In this document: one piece after another, positions 36,877 through 51,932 of the stretch
Layout: the number at the start of each line of letters is the position of its first letter
Position numbering within the stretch: position 1 is the first letter of the stretch
Origin: Climacium dendroides
Taxonomy: Eukaryota > Streptophyta > Bryopsida > Hypnales > Climaciaceae
Assembly (NCBI GenBank): GCA_950106755.1
Contig: CATNNA010000003.1
Span: 434,001-498,000 of the forward strand
DNA: 64,000 nucleotides
Direction: 5' to 3'
Notes under the pieces: generated by a model
Told to the model about the DNA's origin: nothing
The model's database searches: none
The model's input: the letters and a program-made list of their open reading frames with translations, nothing else
Made by a program: the position numbers and the translations under genes

Positions 36877-39800
36877 ATAATTAGGATTCATGGAAAAACT
36901 TAATTTTAAGACAACCTTATTGCTTCCCCACACTTTTTCAATTGGAATGGGTTTAAAAAAAGCACTCCAAAAATCATGCTGTATTTAATAGAAACCAAAC
37001 CAATAAATTATGTCGCTTTGACGTGGAAGCATGTTCGAAAACATAATTTACAAGTTGCATATTTTCAAAATAATTAGGATTCATGGAAAAACTTAATTTT
37101 AAGACAACCTTATTGCTTCCCCACACTTTTTCAATTGGAATGGGTTTAAAAAAAGCACTCTAAAAATCATGCTGTATTTAATAGAAACCAAACCAATAAA
37201 TTATATCGGTTTGACGTGGAAGCATGTCCAAAAACGTAACACACAAGTTGCAATTGTTCAAAATAATTAGGATTCATGGAAAAACTTAATTTTAAGACAA
37301 CCTTATTGCTTCCCCACACTTTTTCAATTGGAATGGGTTTAAAAAAAGCACTCTAAAAATCATGCTGTATTTAATAGAAACCAAACCAATAAATTATGTG
37401 GCTTTGACGTGGAAGCATGTTCGAAAACATAATTTACAAGTTGCATATTTTCAAAATAATTAGGATTCATGGAAAAACTTAATTTTAAGACAACCTTATT
37501 GCTTCCCCACACTTTTTCAATTGGAATGGGTTTAAAAAAAGCACTCTAAAAATCATGCTGTATTTAATAGAAACCAAACCAATAAATTATATCGGTTTGA
37601 CGTGGAAGCATGTCCAAAAACGTAACACACAAGTTGCAATTGTTCAAAATAATTAGGATTCATGGAAAAACTTAATTTTAAGACAACCTTATTGCTTCCC
37701 CACACTTTTTCAATTGGAATGGGTTTAAAAAAAGCACTCTAAAAATCATGCTGTATTTAATAGAAACCAAACCAATAAATTATATCGGTTTGACGTGGAA
37801 GCATGTCCAAAAACGTAACACACAAGTTGCAATTGTTCAAAATAATGAGGATTCATGGAAAAACTTAATTTTAAGACAACCTTATTGCTTCCCCACACTT
37901 TTTCAATTGGAATGGGTTTAAAAAAAGCACTCTAAAAATCATGCTGTATTTAATAGAAACCAAACCAATAAATTATATCGGTTTGACGTGCAAGCATGTC
38001 CAAAAACGTAACACACAAGTTGCAATTGTTCAAAATAATTAGGATTCATGGAAAAACTTAATTTTAAGACAACCTTATTGCTTCCCCACACTTTTTCAAT
38101 TGGAATGGGTTTAAAAAAAGCACTCTAAAAATCATGCTGTATTTAATAGAAACCAAACCAATAAATTATGTGGCTTTGACGTGGAAGCATGTTCGAAAAC
38201 ATAATTTACAAGTTGCATATTTTCAAAATAATTAGGATTCATGGAAAAACTTAATTTTAAGACAACCTTATTGCTTCCCCACACTTTTTCAATTGGAATG
38301 GGTTTAAAAAAAGCACTCTAAAAATCATGCTGTATTTAATAGAAACCAAACCAATAAATTATGTGGCTTTGACGTGGAAGCATGTTCGAAAACATAATTT
38401 ACAAGTTGCATATTTTCAAAATAATTAGGATTCATGGAAAAACTTAATTTTAAGACAACCTTATTGCTTCCCCACACTTTTTCAATTGGAATGGGTTTAA
38501 AAAAAGCACTCCAAAAATCATGCTGTATTTAATAGAAACCAAACCAATAAATTATGTCGCTTTGACGTGGAAGCATGTTCGAAAACATAATTTACAAGTT
38601 GCATATTTTCAAAATAATTAGGATTCATGGAAAAACTTAATTTTAAGACAACCTTATTGCTTCCCCACACTTTTTCAATTGGAATGGGTTTAAAAAAAGC
38701 ACTCTAAAAATCATGCTGTATTTAATAGAAACCAAACCAATAAATTATGTGGCTCTGACGTGGAAGCATGTTCGAAAACATAATTTACAAGTTGCATATT
38801 TTCAAAATAATTAGGATTCATGGAAAAACTTAATTTTAAGACAACCTTATTGCTTCCCCACACTTTTTCAATTGGAATGGGTTTAAAAAAAGCACTCTAA
38901 AAATCATGCTGTATTTAATAGAAACCAAACCAATAAATTATATCGGTTTGACGTGGAAGCATGTCCAAAAACGTAACACACAAGTTGCAATTGTTCAAAA
39001 TAATTAGGATTCATGGAAAAACTTAATTTTAAGACAACCTTATTGCTTCCCCACACTTTTTCAATTGGAATGGGTTTAAAAAAAGCACTCTAAAAATCAT
39101 GCTGTATTTAATAGAAACCAAACCAATAAATTATATCGGTTTGACGTGGAAGCATGTCCAAAAACGTAACACACAAGTTGCAATTGTTCAAAATAATTAG
39201 GATTCATGGAAAAACTTAATTTTAAGACAACCTTATTGCTTCCCCACACTTTTTCAATTGGAATGGGTTTAAAAAAAGCACTCTAAAAATCATGCTGTAT
39301 TTAATAGAAACCAAACCAATAAATTATGTGGCTTTGACGTGGAAGCATGTTCGAAAACATAATTTACAAGTTGCATATTTTCAAAATAATTAGGATTCAT
39401 GGAAAAACTTAATTTTAAGACAACCTTATTGCTTCCCCACACTTTTTCAATTGGAATGGGTTTAAGAAAAGCACTCTAAAAATCATGCTGTATTTAATAG
39501 AAACCAAACCAATAAATTATGTCGCTTTGACGTGGAAGCATGTTCGAAAACATAATTTACAAGTTGCATATTTTCAAAATAATTAGGATTCATGGAAAAA
39601 CTTAATTTTAAGACAACCTTATTGCTTCCCCACACTTTTTCAATTGGAATGGGTTTAAAAAAAGCACTCTAAAAATCATGCTGTATTTAACAGAAATCAA
39701 ACCAATAAATTATGTCGCTTTGACGTGGAAGCATGTTCGAAAACATAATTTACAAGTTGCATATTTTCAAAATAATTAGGATTCATGGAAAAACTTAATT

Positions 39801-40158
39801 TTAAGACAACCTTATTGCTTCCCCACACTTTTTCAATTGGAATGGGTTTAAAAAAAGCACTCTAAAAATCATGCTGTATTTTAACAGAAATCAAACCAAT
39901 AAATTATGTCGGTTTGACGTGGAAGCATGTTCGAAAACATAATTTACAAGTTGCATATTTTCAAAATAATTAGGATTCATGGAAAAACTTAATTTTAAGA
40001 CAACCTTATTGCTTCCCCACACTTTTTCAATTGGAATGGGTTTAAAAAAAGCACTCTAAAAATCATGCTGTATTTAATAGAAACCAAACCAATAAATTAT
40101 GTCGCTTTGACGTGGAAGCATGTTCGAAAACATAATTTACAAGTTGCATATTTTCAAA
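36877..40158 (+). repeat. 17-monomer higher-order repeat, copy 1 (3,282 bp)
   Basis: Order: B(actcc), A, W, A, A, A(G-junction, 'gtgcaagc'), W, W, B(actcc), W('gtggctctg'), A, A, W, B('tttaagaaaagc'), B(aacag), D(194 bp, 'gtattttaacag'), B. Four private markers ('gtgcaagc', 'ggctctg', 'tttaagaaaa' and 'attttaacag') all recur in the next copy. The 'gtgc' C is at 37991 here and 41273 in copy 2, an offset of 3,282. Confidence 0.93.
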
Positions 40159-43100
40159 ATAATTAGGATTCATGGAAAAACTTAATTTTAAGACAACCTT
40201 ATTGCTTCCCCACACTTTTTCAATTGGAATGGGTTTAAAAAAAGCACTCCAAAAATCATGCTGTATTTAATAGAAACCAAACCAATAAATTATGTCGCTT
40301 TGACGTGGAAGCATGTTCGAAAACATAATTTACAAGTTGCATATTTTCAAAATAATTAGGATTCATGGAAAAACTTAATTTTAAGACAACCTTATTGCTT
40401 CCCCACACTTTTTCAATTGGAATGGGTTTAAAAAAAGCACTCTAAAAATCATGCTGTATTTAATAGAAACCAAACCAATAAATTATATCGGTTTGACGTG
40501 GAAGCATGTCCAAAAACGTAACACACAAGTTGCAATTGTTCAAAATAATTAGGATTCATGGAAAAACTTAATTTTAAGACAACCTTATTGCTTCCCCACA
40601 CTTTTTCAATTGGAATGGGTTTAAAAAAAGCACTCTAAAAATCATGCTGTATTTAATAGAAACCAAACCAATAAATTATGTGGCTTTGACGTGGAAGCAT
40701 GTTCGAAAACATAATTTACAAGTTGCATATTTTCAAAATAATTAGGATTCATGGAAAAACTTAATTTTAAGACAACCTTATTGCTTCCCCACACTTTTTC
40801 AATTGGAATGGGTTTAAAAAAAGCACTCTAAAAATCATGCTGTATTTAATAGAAACCAAACCAATAAATTATATCGGTTTGACGTGGAAGCATGTCCAAA
40901 AACGTAACACACAAGTTGCAATTGTTCAAAATAATTAGGATTCATGGAAAAACTTAATTTTAAGACAACCTTATTGCTTCCCCACACTTTTTCAATTGGA
41001 ATGGGTTTAAAAAAAGCACTCTAAAAATCATGCTGTATTTAATAGAAACCAAACCAATAAATTATATCGGTTTGACGTGGAAGCATGTCCAAAAACGTAA
41101 CACACAAGTTGCAATTGTTCAAAATAATGAGGATTCATGGAAAAACTTAATTTTAAGACAACCTTATTGCTTCCCCACACTTTTTCAATTGGAATGGGTT
41201 TAAAAAAAGCACTCTAAAAATCATGCTGTATTTAATAGAAACCAAACCAATAAATTATATCGGTTTGACGTGCAAGCATGTCCAAAAACGTAACACACAA
41301 GTTGCAATTGTTCAAAATAATTAGGATTCATGGAAAAACTTAATTTTAAGACAACCTTATTGCTTCCCCACACTTTTTCAATTGGAATGGGTTTAAAAAA
41401 AGCACTCTAAAAATCATGCTGTATTTAATAGAAACCAAACCAATAAATTATGTGGCTTTGACGTGGAAGCATGTTCGAAAACATAATTTACAAGTTGCAT
41501 ATTTTCAAAATAATTAGGATTCATGGAAAAACTTAATTTTAAGACAACCTTATTGCTTCCCCACACTTTTTCAATTGGAATGGGTTTAAAAAAAGCACTC
41601 TAAAAATCATGCTGTATTTAATAGAAACCAAACCAATAAATTATGTGGCTTTGACGTGGAAGCATGTTCGAAAACATAATTTACAAGTTGCATATTTTCA
41701 AAATAATTAGGATTCATGGAAAAACTTAATTTTAAGACAACCTTATTGCTTCCCCACACTTTTTCAATTGGAATGGGTTTAAAAAAAGCACTCCAAAAAT
41801 CATGCTGTATTTAATAGAAACCAAACCAATAAATTATGTCGCTTTGACGTGGAAGCATGTTCGAAAACATAATTTACAAGTTGCATATTTTCAAAATAAT
41901 TAGGATTCATGGAAAAACTTAATTTTAAGACAACCTTATTGCTTCCCCACACTTTTTCAATTGGAATGGGTTTAAAAAAAGCACTCTAAAAATCATGCTG
42001 TATTTAATAGAAACCAAACCAATAAATTATGTGGCTCTGACGTGGAAGCATGTTCGAAAACATAATTTACAAGTTGCATATTTTCAAAATAATTAGGATT
42101 CATGGAAAAACTTAATTTTAAGACAACCTTATTGCTTCCCCACACTTTTTCAATTGGAATGGGTTTAAAAAAAGCACTCTAAAAATCATGCTGTATTTAA
42201 TAGAAACCAAACCAATAAATTATATCGGTTTGACGTGGAAGCATGTCCAAAAACGTAACACACAAGTTGCAATTGTTCAAAATAATTAGGATTCATGGAA
42301 AAACTTAATTTTAAGACAACCTTATTGCTTCCCCACACTTTTTCAATTGGAATGGGTTTAAAAAAAGCACTCTAAAAATCATGCTGTATTTAATAGAAAC
42401 CAAACCAATAAATTATATCGGTTTGACGTGGAAGCATGTCCAAAAACGTAACACACAAGTTGCAATTGTTCAAAATAATTAGGATTCATGGAAAAACTTA
42501 ATTTTAAGACAACCTTATTGCTTCCCCACACTTTTTCAATTGGAATGGGTTTAAAAAAAGCACTCTAAAAATCATGCTGTATTTAATAGAAACCAAACCA
42601 ATAAATTATGTGGCTTTGACGTGGAAGCATGTTCGAAAACATAATTTACAAGTTGCATATTTTCAAAATAATTAGGATTCATGGAAAAACTTAATTTTAA
42701 GACAACCTTATTGCTTCCCCACACTTTTTCAATTGGAATGGGTTTAAGAAAAGCACTCTAAAAATCATGCTGTATTTAATAGAAACCAAACCAATAAATT
42801 ATGTCGCTTTGACGTGGAAGCATGTTCGAAAACATAATTTACAAGTTGCATATTTTCAAAATAATTAGGATTCATGGAAAAACTTAATTTTAAGACAACC
42901 TTATTGCTTCCCCACACTTTTTCAATTGGAATGGGTTTAAAAAAAGCACTCTAAAAATCATGCTGTATTTAACAGAAATCAAACCAATAAATTATGTCGC
43001 TTTGACGTGGAAGCATGTTCGAAAACATAATTTACAAGTTGCATATTTTCAAAATAATTAGGATTCATGGAAAAACTTAATTTTAAGACAACCTTATTGC

Positions 43101-43440
43101 TTCCCCACACTTTTTCAATTGGAATGGGTTTAAAAAAAGCACTCTAAAAATCATGCTGTATTTTAACAGAAATCAAACCAATAAATTATGTCGGTTTGAC
43201 GTGGAAGCATGTTCGAAAACATAATTTACAAGTTGCATATTTTCAAAATAATTAGGATTCATGGAAAAACTTAATTTTAAGACAACCTTATTGCTTCCCC
43301 ACACTTTTTCAATTGGAATGGGTTTAAAAAAAGCACTCTAAAAATCATGCTGTATTTAATAGAAACCAAACCAATAAATTATGTCGCTTTGACGTGGAAG
43401 CATGTTCGAAAACATAATTTACAAGTTGCATATTTTCAAA
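40159..43440 (+). repeat. 17-monomer higher-order repeat, copy 2 (3,282 bp)
   Basis: Monomer for monomer the same type order and private markers as 36877-40158, including the extra T in 'gtattttaacag' (monomer 43054-43247, matching 39772-39965). I saw no difference between the two copies in the markers I tracked, so the duplication looks recent. A third copy begins at 43441 with B(actcc) but diverges after one monomer. Confidence 0.93.
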
Positions 43441-43633
43441 ATAATTAGGATTCATGGAAAAACTTAATTTTAAGACAACCTTATTGCTTCCCCACACTTT
43501 TTCAATTGGAATGGGTTTAAAAAAAGCACTCCAAAAATCATGCTGTATTTAATAGAAACCAAACCAATAAATTATGTCGCTTTGACGTGGAAGCATGTTC
43601 GAAAACATAATTTACAAGTTGCATATTTTCAAA

Positions 43634-46600
43634 ATAATTAGGATTCATGGAAAAACTTAATTTTAAGACAACCTTATTGCTTCCCCACACTTTTTCAATT
43701 GGAATGGGTTTAAAAAAAGCACTCTAAAAATCATGCTGTATTTAATAGAAACCAAACCAATAAATTATGTGGCTCTGACGTGGAAGCATGTTCGAAAACA
43801 TAATTTACAAGTTGCATATTTTCAAAATAATTAGGATTCATGGAAAAACTTAATTTTAAGACAACCTTATTGCTTCCCCACACTTTTTCAATTGGAATGG
43901 GTTTAAAAAAAGCACTCTAAAAATCATGCTGTATTTAATAGAAACCAAACCAATAAATTATATCGGTTTGACGTGGAAGCATGTCCAAAAACGTAACACA
44001 CAAGTTGCAATTGTTCAAAATAATTAGGATTCATGGAAAAACTTAATTTTAAGACAACCTTATTGCTTCCCCACACTTTTTCAATTGGAATGGGTTTAAA
44101 AAAAGCACTCTAAAAATCATGCTGTATTTAATAGAAACCAAACCAATAAATTATATCGGTTTGACGTGGAAGCATGTCCAAAAACGTAACACACAAGTTG
44201 CAATTGTTCAAAATAATTAGGATTCATGGAAAAACTTAATTTTAAGACAACCTTATTGCTTCCCCACACTTTTTCAATTGGAATGGGTTTAAAAAAAGCA
44301 CTCTAAAAATCATGCTGTATTTAATAGAAACCAAACCAATAAATTATATCGGTTTGACGTGGAAGCATGTCCAAAAACGTAACACACAAGTTGCAATTGT
44401 TCAAAATAATTAGGATTCATGGAAAAACTTAATTTTAAGACAACCTTATTGCTTCCCCACACTTTTTCAATTGGAATGGGTTTAAAAAAAGCACTCTAAA
44501 AATCATGCTATATTTAATAGAAACCAAACCAATAAATTATATCGGTTTGACGTGGAAGCATGTCCAAAAACGTAACACACAAGTTGCAATTGTTCAAAAT
44601 AACTAGGATTCATGGAAAAACTTAATTTTAAGACAACCTTATTGCTTCCCCACACTTTTTCAATTGGAATGGGTTTAAAAAAAGCACTCTAAAAATCATG
44701 CTGTATTTAATAGAAACCAAACCAATAAATTATGTCGCTTTGACGTGGAAGCATGTTCGAAAACATAATTTACAAGTTGCATATTTTCAAAATAATTAGG
44801 ATTCATGGAAAAACTTAATTTTAAGACAACCTTATTGCTTCCCCACACTTTTTCAATTGGAATGGGTTTAAAAAAAGCACTCTAAAAACCATGCTATATT
44901 TAATAGAAACCAAACCAATAAATTATGTCGCTTTGACGTGGAAGCATGTTCGAAAACATAATTTACAAGTTGCATATTTTCAAAATAATTAGGATTCATG
45001 GAAAAACTTAATTTTAAGACAACCTTATTGCTTCCCCACACTTTTTCAATTGGAATGGGTTTAAAAAAAGCACTCCAAAAATCATGCTGTATTTAATAGA
45101 AACCAAACCAATAAATTATGTCGCTTTGACGTGGAAGCATGTTCGAAAACATAATTTACAAGTTGCATATTTTCAAAATAATTAGGATTCATGGAAAAAC
45201 TTAATTTTAAGACAACCTTATTGCTTCCCCACACTTTTTCAATTGGAATGGGTTTAAAAAAAGCACTCTAAAAATCATGCTGTATTTAATAGAAACCAAA
45301 CCAATAAATTATGTGGCTCTGACGTGGAAGCATGTTCGAAAACATAATTTACAAGTTGCATATTTTCAAAATAATTAGGATTCATGGAAAAACTTAATTT
45401 TAAGACAACCTTATTGCTTCCCCACACTTTTTCAATTGGAATGGGTTTAAAAAAAGCACTCTAAAAATCATGCTGTATTTAATAGAAACCAAACCAATAA
45501 ATTATATCGGTTTGACGTGGAAGCATGTCCAAAAACGTAACACACAAGTTGCAATTGTTCAAAATAATTAGGATTCATGGAAAAACTTAATTTTAAGACA
45601 ACCTTATTGCTTCCCCACACTTTTTCAATTGGAATGGGTTTAAAAAAAGCACTCTAAAAATCATGCTGTATTTAATAGAAACCAAACCAATAAATTATAT
45701 CGGTTTGACGTGGAAGCATGTCCAAAAACGTAACACACAAGTTGCAATTGTTCAAAATAATTAGGATTCATGGAAAAACTTAATTTTAAGACAACCTTAT
45801 TGCTTCCCCACACTTTTTCAATTGGAATGGGTTTAAAAAAAGCACTCTAAAAATCATGCTGTATTTAATAGAAACCAAACCAATAAATTATATCGGTTTG
45901 ACGTGGAAGCATGTCCAAAAACGTAACACACAAGTTGCAATTGTTCAAAATAATTAGGATTCATGGAAAAACTTAATTTTAAGACAACCTTATTGCTTCC
46001 CCACACTTTTTCAATTGGAATGGGTTTAAAAAAAGCACTCTAAAAATCATGCTGTATTTAATAGAAACCAAACCAATAAATTATATCGGTTTGACGTGGA
46101 AGCATGTCCAAAAACGTAACACACAAGTTGCAATTGTTCAAAATAATTAGGATTCATGGAAAAACTTAATTTTAAGACAACCTTATTGCTTCCCCACACT
46201 TTTTCAATTGGAATGGGTTTAAAAAAAGCACTCTAAAAATCATGCTATATTTAATAGAAACCAAACCAATAAATTATATCGGTTTGACGTGGAAGCATGT
46301 CCAAAAACGTAACACACAAGTTGCAATTGTTCAAAATAACTAGGATTCATGGAAAAACTTAATTTTAAGACAACCTTATTGCTTCCCCACACTTTTTCAA
46401 TTGGAATGGGTTTAAAAAAAGCACTCTAAAAATCATGCTGTATTTAATAGAAACCAAACCAATAAATTATGTGGCTTTGACGTGGAAGCATGTTCGAAAA
46501 CATAATTTACAAGTTGCATATTTTCAAAATAATTAGGATTCATGGAAAAACTTAATTTTAAGACAACCTTATTGCTTCCCCACACTTTTTCAATTGGAAT

Positions 46601-48072
46601 GGGTTTAAAAAAAGCACTCTAAAAATCATGCTGTATTTAATAGAAACCAAACCAATAAATTATGTGGCTTTGACGTGGAAGCATGTTCGAAAACATAATT
46701 TACAAGTTGCATATTTTCAAAATAATTAGGATTCATGGAAAAACTTAATTTTAAGACAACCTTATTGCTTCCCCACACTTTTTCAATTGGAATGGGTTTA
46801 AAAAAAGCACTCCAAAAATCATGCTGTATTTAATAGAAACCAAACCAATAAATTATGTCGCTTTGACGTGGAAGCATGTTCGAAAACATAATTTACAAGT
46901 TGCATATTTTCAAAATAATTAGGATTCATGGAAAAACTTAATTTTAAGACAACCTTATTGCTTCCCCACACTTTTTCAATTGGAATGGGTTTAAAAAAAG
47001 CACTCTAAAAATCATGCTGTATTTAATAGAAACCAAACCAATAAATTATGTGGCTCTGACGTGGAAGCATGTTCGAAAACATAATTTACAAGTTGCATAT
47101 TTTCAAAATAATTAGGATTCATGGAAAAACTTAATTTTAAGACAACCTTATTGCTTCCCCACACTTTTTCAATTGGAATGGGTTTAAAAAAAGCACTCTA
47201 AAAATCATGCTGTATTTAATAGAAACCAAACCAATAAATTATATCGGTTTGACGTGGAAGCATGTCCAAAAACGTAACACACAAGTTGCAATTGTTCAAA
47301 ATAATTAGGATTCATGGAAAAACTTAATTTTAAGACAACCTTATTGCTTCCCCACACTTTTTCAATTGGAATGGGTTTAAAAAAAGCACTCTAAAAATCA
47401 TGCTGTATTTAATAGAAACCAAACCAATAAATTATATCGGTTTGACGTGGAAGCATGTCCAAAAACGTAACACACAAGTTGCAATTGTTCAAAATAATTA
47501 GGATTCATGGAAAAACTTAATTTTAAGACAACCTTATTGCTTCCCCACACTTTTTCAATTGGAATGGGTTTAAAAAAAGCACTCTAAAAATCATGCTGTA
47601 TTTAATAGAAACCAAACCAATAAATTATATCGGTTTGACGTGGAAGCATGTCCAAAAACGTAACACACAAGTTGCAATTGTTCAAAATAATTAGGATTCA
47701 TGGAAAAACTTAATTTTAAGACAACCTTATTGCTTCCCCACACTTTTTCAATTGGAATGGGTTTAAAAAAAGCACTCTAAAAATCATGCTATATTTAATA
47801 GAAACCAAACCAATAAATTATATCGGTTTGACGTGGAAGCATGTCCAAAAACGTAACACACAAGTTGCAATTGTTCAAAATAACTAGGATTCATGGAAAA
47901 ACTTAATTTTAAGACAACCTTATTGCTTCCCCACACTTTTTCAATTGGAATGGGTTTAAAAAAAGCACTCTAAAAATCATGCTGTATTTAATAGAAACCA
48001 AACCAATAAATTATGTCGCTTTGACGTGGAAGCATGTTCGAAAACATAATTTACAAGTTGCATATTTTGAAA
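43634..48072 (+). repeat. 8-, 9- and 6-monomer units opening with W('ggctctg')
   Basis: Units 43634-45177 (8), 45178-46914 (9) and 46915-48072 (6, cut off by the next block). Pattern: W(ggctctg), three or four A, A(ctata), C-junction B or W, B or W, B(actcc). The 'actcc' then 'ggctctg' pair also occurs inside the 17-monomer unit, so these shorter units appear to descend from it or to share an ancestor. Confidence 0.85.
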
Positions 48073-51000
48073 ATAATTAGGATTCATGGAAAAACTTAAT
48101 TTTAAGACAACCTTATTGCTTCCCCACACTTTTTCAATTGGAATGGGTTTAAAAAAAGCACTCTAAAAATCATGCTGTATTTAATAGAAACCAAACCAAT
48201 AAATTATATCGGTTTGACGTGGAAGCATGTCCAAAAACGTAACACACTAGTTGCAAATGTTCAAAATAATTAGGATTCATAGAAAAACTTAATTTTAAGA
48301 CATCCCTATTGCTTCCCCACACTTTTTCAATTGGAATGGGTTTAAAAAAAGCACTCTAAAAATCATGCTGTATTTAACAGAAATCAAACCAATAAATTAT
48401 GTCGCTTTGACGTGGAAGCATGTTCGAAAACATAATTTACAAGTTGCATATTTTCAAAATAATTAGGATTCATGGAAAAACTTAATTTTAAGACAACCTT
48501 ATTGCTTCCCCACACTTTTTCAATTGGAATGGGTTTAAAAAAAGCACTCTAAAAATCATGCTGTATTTAACAGAAATCAAACCAATAAATTATGTCGGTT
48601 TGACGTGGAAGCATGTTCGAAAACATAATTTACAAGTTGCATATTTTCAAAATAATTAGGATTCATGGAAAAACTTAATTTTAAGACAACCTTATTGCTT
48701 CCCCACACTTTTTCAATTGGAATGGGTTTAAAAAAAGCACTCTAAAAATCATGCTGTATTTAACAGAAATCAAACCAATAAATTATGTCGGTTTGACGTG
48801 GAAGCATGTTCGAAAACATAATTTACAAGTTGCATATTTTCAAAATAATTAGGATTCATGGAAAAACTTAATTTTAAGACAACCTTATTGCTTCCCCACA
48901 TTTTTTCAATTGGAATGGGTTTAAAAAAAGCACTCTAAAAATCATGCTGTATTTAACAGAAATCAAACCAATAAATTATGTCGGTTTGACGTGGAAGCAT
49001 GTTCGAAAACATAATTTACAAGTTGCATATTTTCAAAATAATTAGGATTCATAGAAAAACTTAATTTTAAGACATCCCTATTGCTTCCCCACACTTTTTC
49101 AATTGGAATGGGTTTAAAAAAAGCACTCTAAAAATCATGCTGTATTTAACAGAAATCAAACCAATAAATTATGTCGGTTTGACGTGGAAGCATGTTCGAA
49201 AACATAATTTACAAGTTGCATATTTTCAAAATAATTAGGATTCATGGAAAAACTTAATTTTAAGACAACCTTATTGCTTCCCCACACTTTTTCAATTGGA
49301 ATGGGTTTAAAAAAAGCACTCTAAAAATCATGCTGTATTTAATAGAAACCAAACCAATAAATTATATCGGTTTGACGTGGAAGCATGTCCAAAAACGTAA
49401 CACACAAGTTGCAATTGTTCAAAATAATTAGGATTCATGGAAAAACTTAATTTTAAGACAACCTTATTGCTTCCCCACACTTTTTCAATTGGAATGGGTT
49501 TAAAAAAAGCACTCTAAAAATCATGCTGTATTTAATAGAAACCAAACCAATAAATTATATCGGTTTGACGTGGAAGCATGTCCAAAAACGTAACACACTA
49601 GTTGCAAATGTTCAAAATAATGAGGATTCATAGAAAAACTTAATTTTAAGACATCCCTATTGCTTCCCCACACTTTTTCAATTGGAATGGGTTTAAAAAA
49701 AGCACTCTAAAAATCATGCTGTATTTAACAGAAATCAAACCAATAAATTATGTCGGTTTGACGTGGAAGCATGTTCGAAAACATAATTTACAAGTTGCAT
49801 ATTTTCAAAATAATTAGGATTCATGGAAAAACTTAATTTTAAGACAACCTTATTGCTTCCCCACACTTTTTCAATTGGAATGGGTTTAAAAAAAGCACTC
49901 TAAAAATCATGCTGTATTTAACAGAAATCAAACCAATAAATTATGTCGGTTTGACGTGGAAGCATGTTCGAAAACATAATTTACAAGTTGCATATTTTCA
50001 AAATAATTAGGATTCATGGAAAAACTTAATTTTAAGACAACCTTATTGCTTCCCCACACTTTTTCAATTGGAATGGGTTTAAAAAAAGCACTCTAAAAAT
50101 CATGCTGTATTTAACAGAAATCAAACCAATAAATTATGTCGGTTTGACGTGGAAGCATGTTCGAAAACATAATTTACAAGTTGCATATTTTCAAAATAAT
50201 TAGGATTCATGGAAAAACTTAATTTTAAGACAACCTTATTGCTTCCCCACATTTTTTCAATTGGAATGGGTTTAAAAAAAGCACTCTAAAAATCATGCTG
50301 TATTTAACAGAAATCAAACCAATAAATTATGTCGGTTTGACGTGGAAGCATGTTCGAAAACATAATTTACAAGTTGCATATTTTCAAAATAATTAGGATT
50401 CATGGAAAAACTTAATTTTAAGACAACCTTATTGCTTCCCCACACTTTTTCAATTGGAATGGGTTTAAAAAAAGCACTCTAAAAATCATGCTGTATTTAA
50501 TAGAAACCAAACCAATAAATTATATCGGTTTGACGTGGAAGCATGTCCAAAAACGTAACACACAAGTTGCAATTGTTCAAAATAATTAGGATTCATGGAA
50601 AAACTTAATTTTAAGACAACCTTATTGCTTCCCCACACTTTTTCAATTGGAATGGGTTTAAAAAAAGCACTCTAAAAATCATGCTGTATTTAATAGAAAC
50701 CAAACCAATAAATTATATCGGTTTGACGTGGAAGCATGTCCAAAAACGTAACACACAAGTTGCAATTGTTCAAAATAATTAGGATTCATGGAAAAACTTA
50801 ATTTTAAGACAACCTTATTGCTTCCCCACACTTTTTCAATTGGAATGGGTTTAAAAAAAGCACTCTAAAAATCATGCTATATTTAATAGAAACCAAACCA
50901 ATAAATTATATCGGTTTGACGTGGAAGCATGTCCAAAAACGTAACACACAAGTTGCAATTGTTCAAAATAACTAGGATTCATGGAAAAACTTAATTTTAA

Positions 51001-51932
51001 GACAACCTTATTGCTTCCCCACACTTTTTCAATTGGAATGGGTTTAAAAAAAGCACTCTAAAAATCATGCTGTATTTAATAGAAACCAAACCAATAAATT
51101 ATATCGGTTTGACGTGGAAGCATGTCCAAAAACGTAACACACAAGTTGCAATTGTTCAAAATAATTAGGATTCATGGAAAAACTTAATTTTAAGACAACC
51201 TTATTGCTTCCCCACACTTTTTCAATTGGAATGGGTTTAAAAAAAGCACTCTAAAAATCATGCTGTATTTAATAGAAACCAAACCAATAAATTATATCGG
51301 TTTGACGTGGAAGCATGTCCAAAAACGTAACACACAAGTTGCAATTGTTCAAAATAATTAGGATTCATGGAAAAACTTAATTTTAAGACAACCTTATTGC
51401 TTCCCCACACTTTTTCAATTGGAATGGGTTTAAAAAAAGCACTCTAAAAATCATGCTGTATTTAATAGAAACCAAACCAATAAATTATGTGGCTTTGACG
51501 TGGAAGCATGTTCGAAAACATAATTTACAAGTTGCATATTTTCAAAATAATTAGGATTTATGGAAAAACTTAATTTTAAGACAACCTTATTGCTTCCCCA
51601 CACTTTTTCAATTGGAATGGGTTTAAAAAAAGCACTCTAAAAATCATGCTGTATTTAATAGAAACCAAACCAATAAATTATATCGGTTTGACGTGCAAGC
51701 ATGTCCAAAAACGTAACACACAAGTTGCAATTGTTCAAAATAATTAGGATTCATGGAAAAACTTAATTTTAAGACAACCTTATTGCTTCCCCACACTTTT
51801 TCAATTGGAATGGGTTTAAAAAAAGCACTCTAAAAATCATGCTGTATTTAATAGAAACCAAACCAATAAATTATATCGGTTTGACGTGGAAGCATGTCCA
51901 AAAACGTAACACACAAGTTGCAATTGTTCAAA
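47880..51932 (+). repeat. About 4.05-kb block, copy 1 (repeated at +7,913 bp)
   Basis: Twenty-one monomers. They begin with a B ending 'tattttgaaaa', then A('cactag...gcaaatg'), 'catagaaa/acatccc' B(aacag), D, D, D('cacatttttt'), 'catagaaa' D, A, A('cactag'), G-junction 'catagaaa' D, D, D, D('cacatttttt'), A, A, A(ctata), A(C-junction), A, W, A('ggatttatgg', 'gtgcaagc'), A. All these markers recur in order at 55793-59845. The block itself contains an internal near-repeat, 48073-49423 against 49424-50388. Confidence 0.92.
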
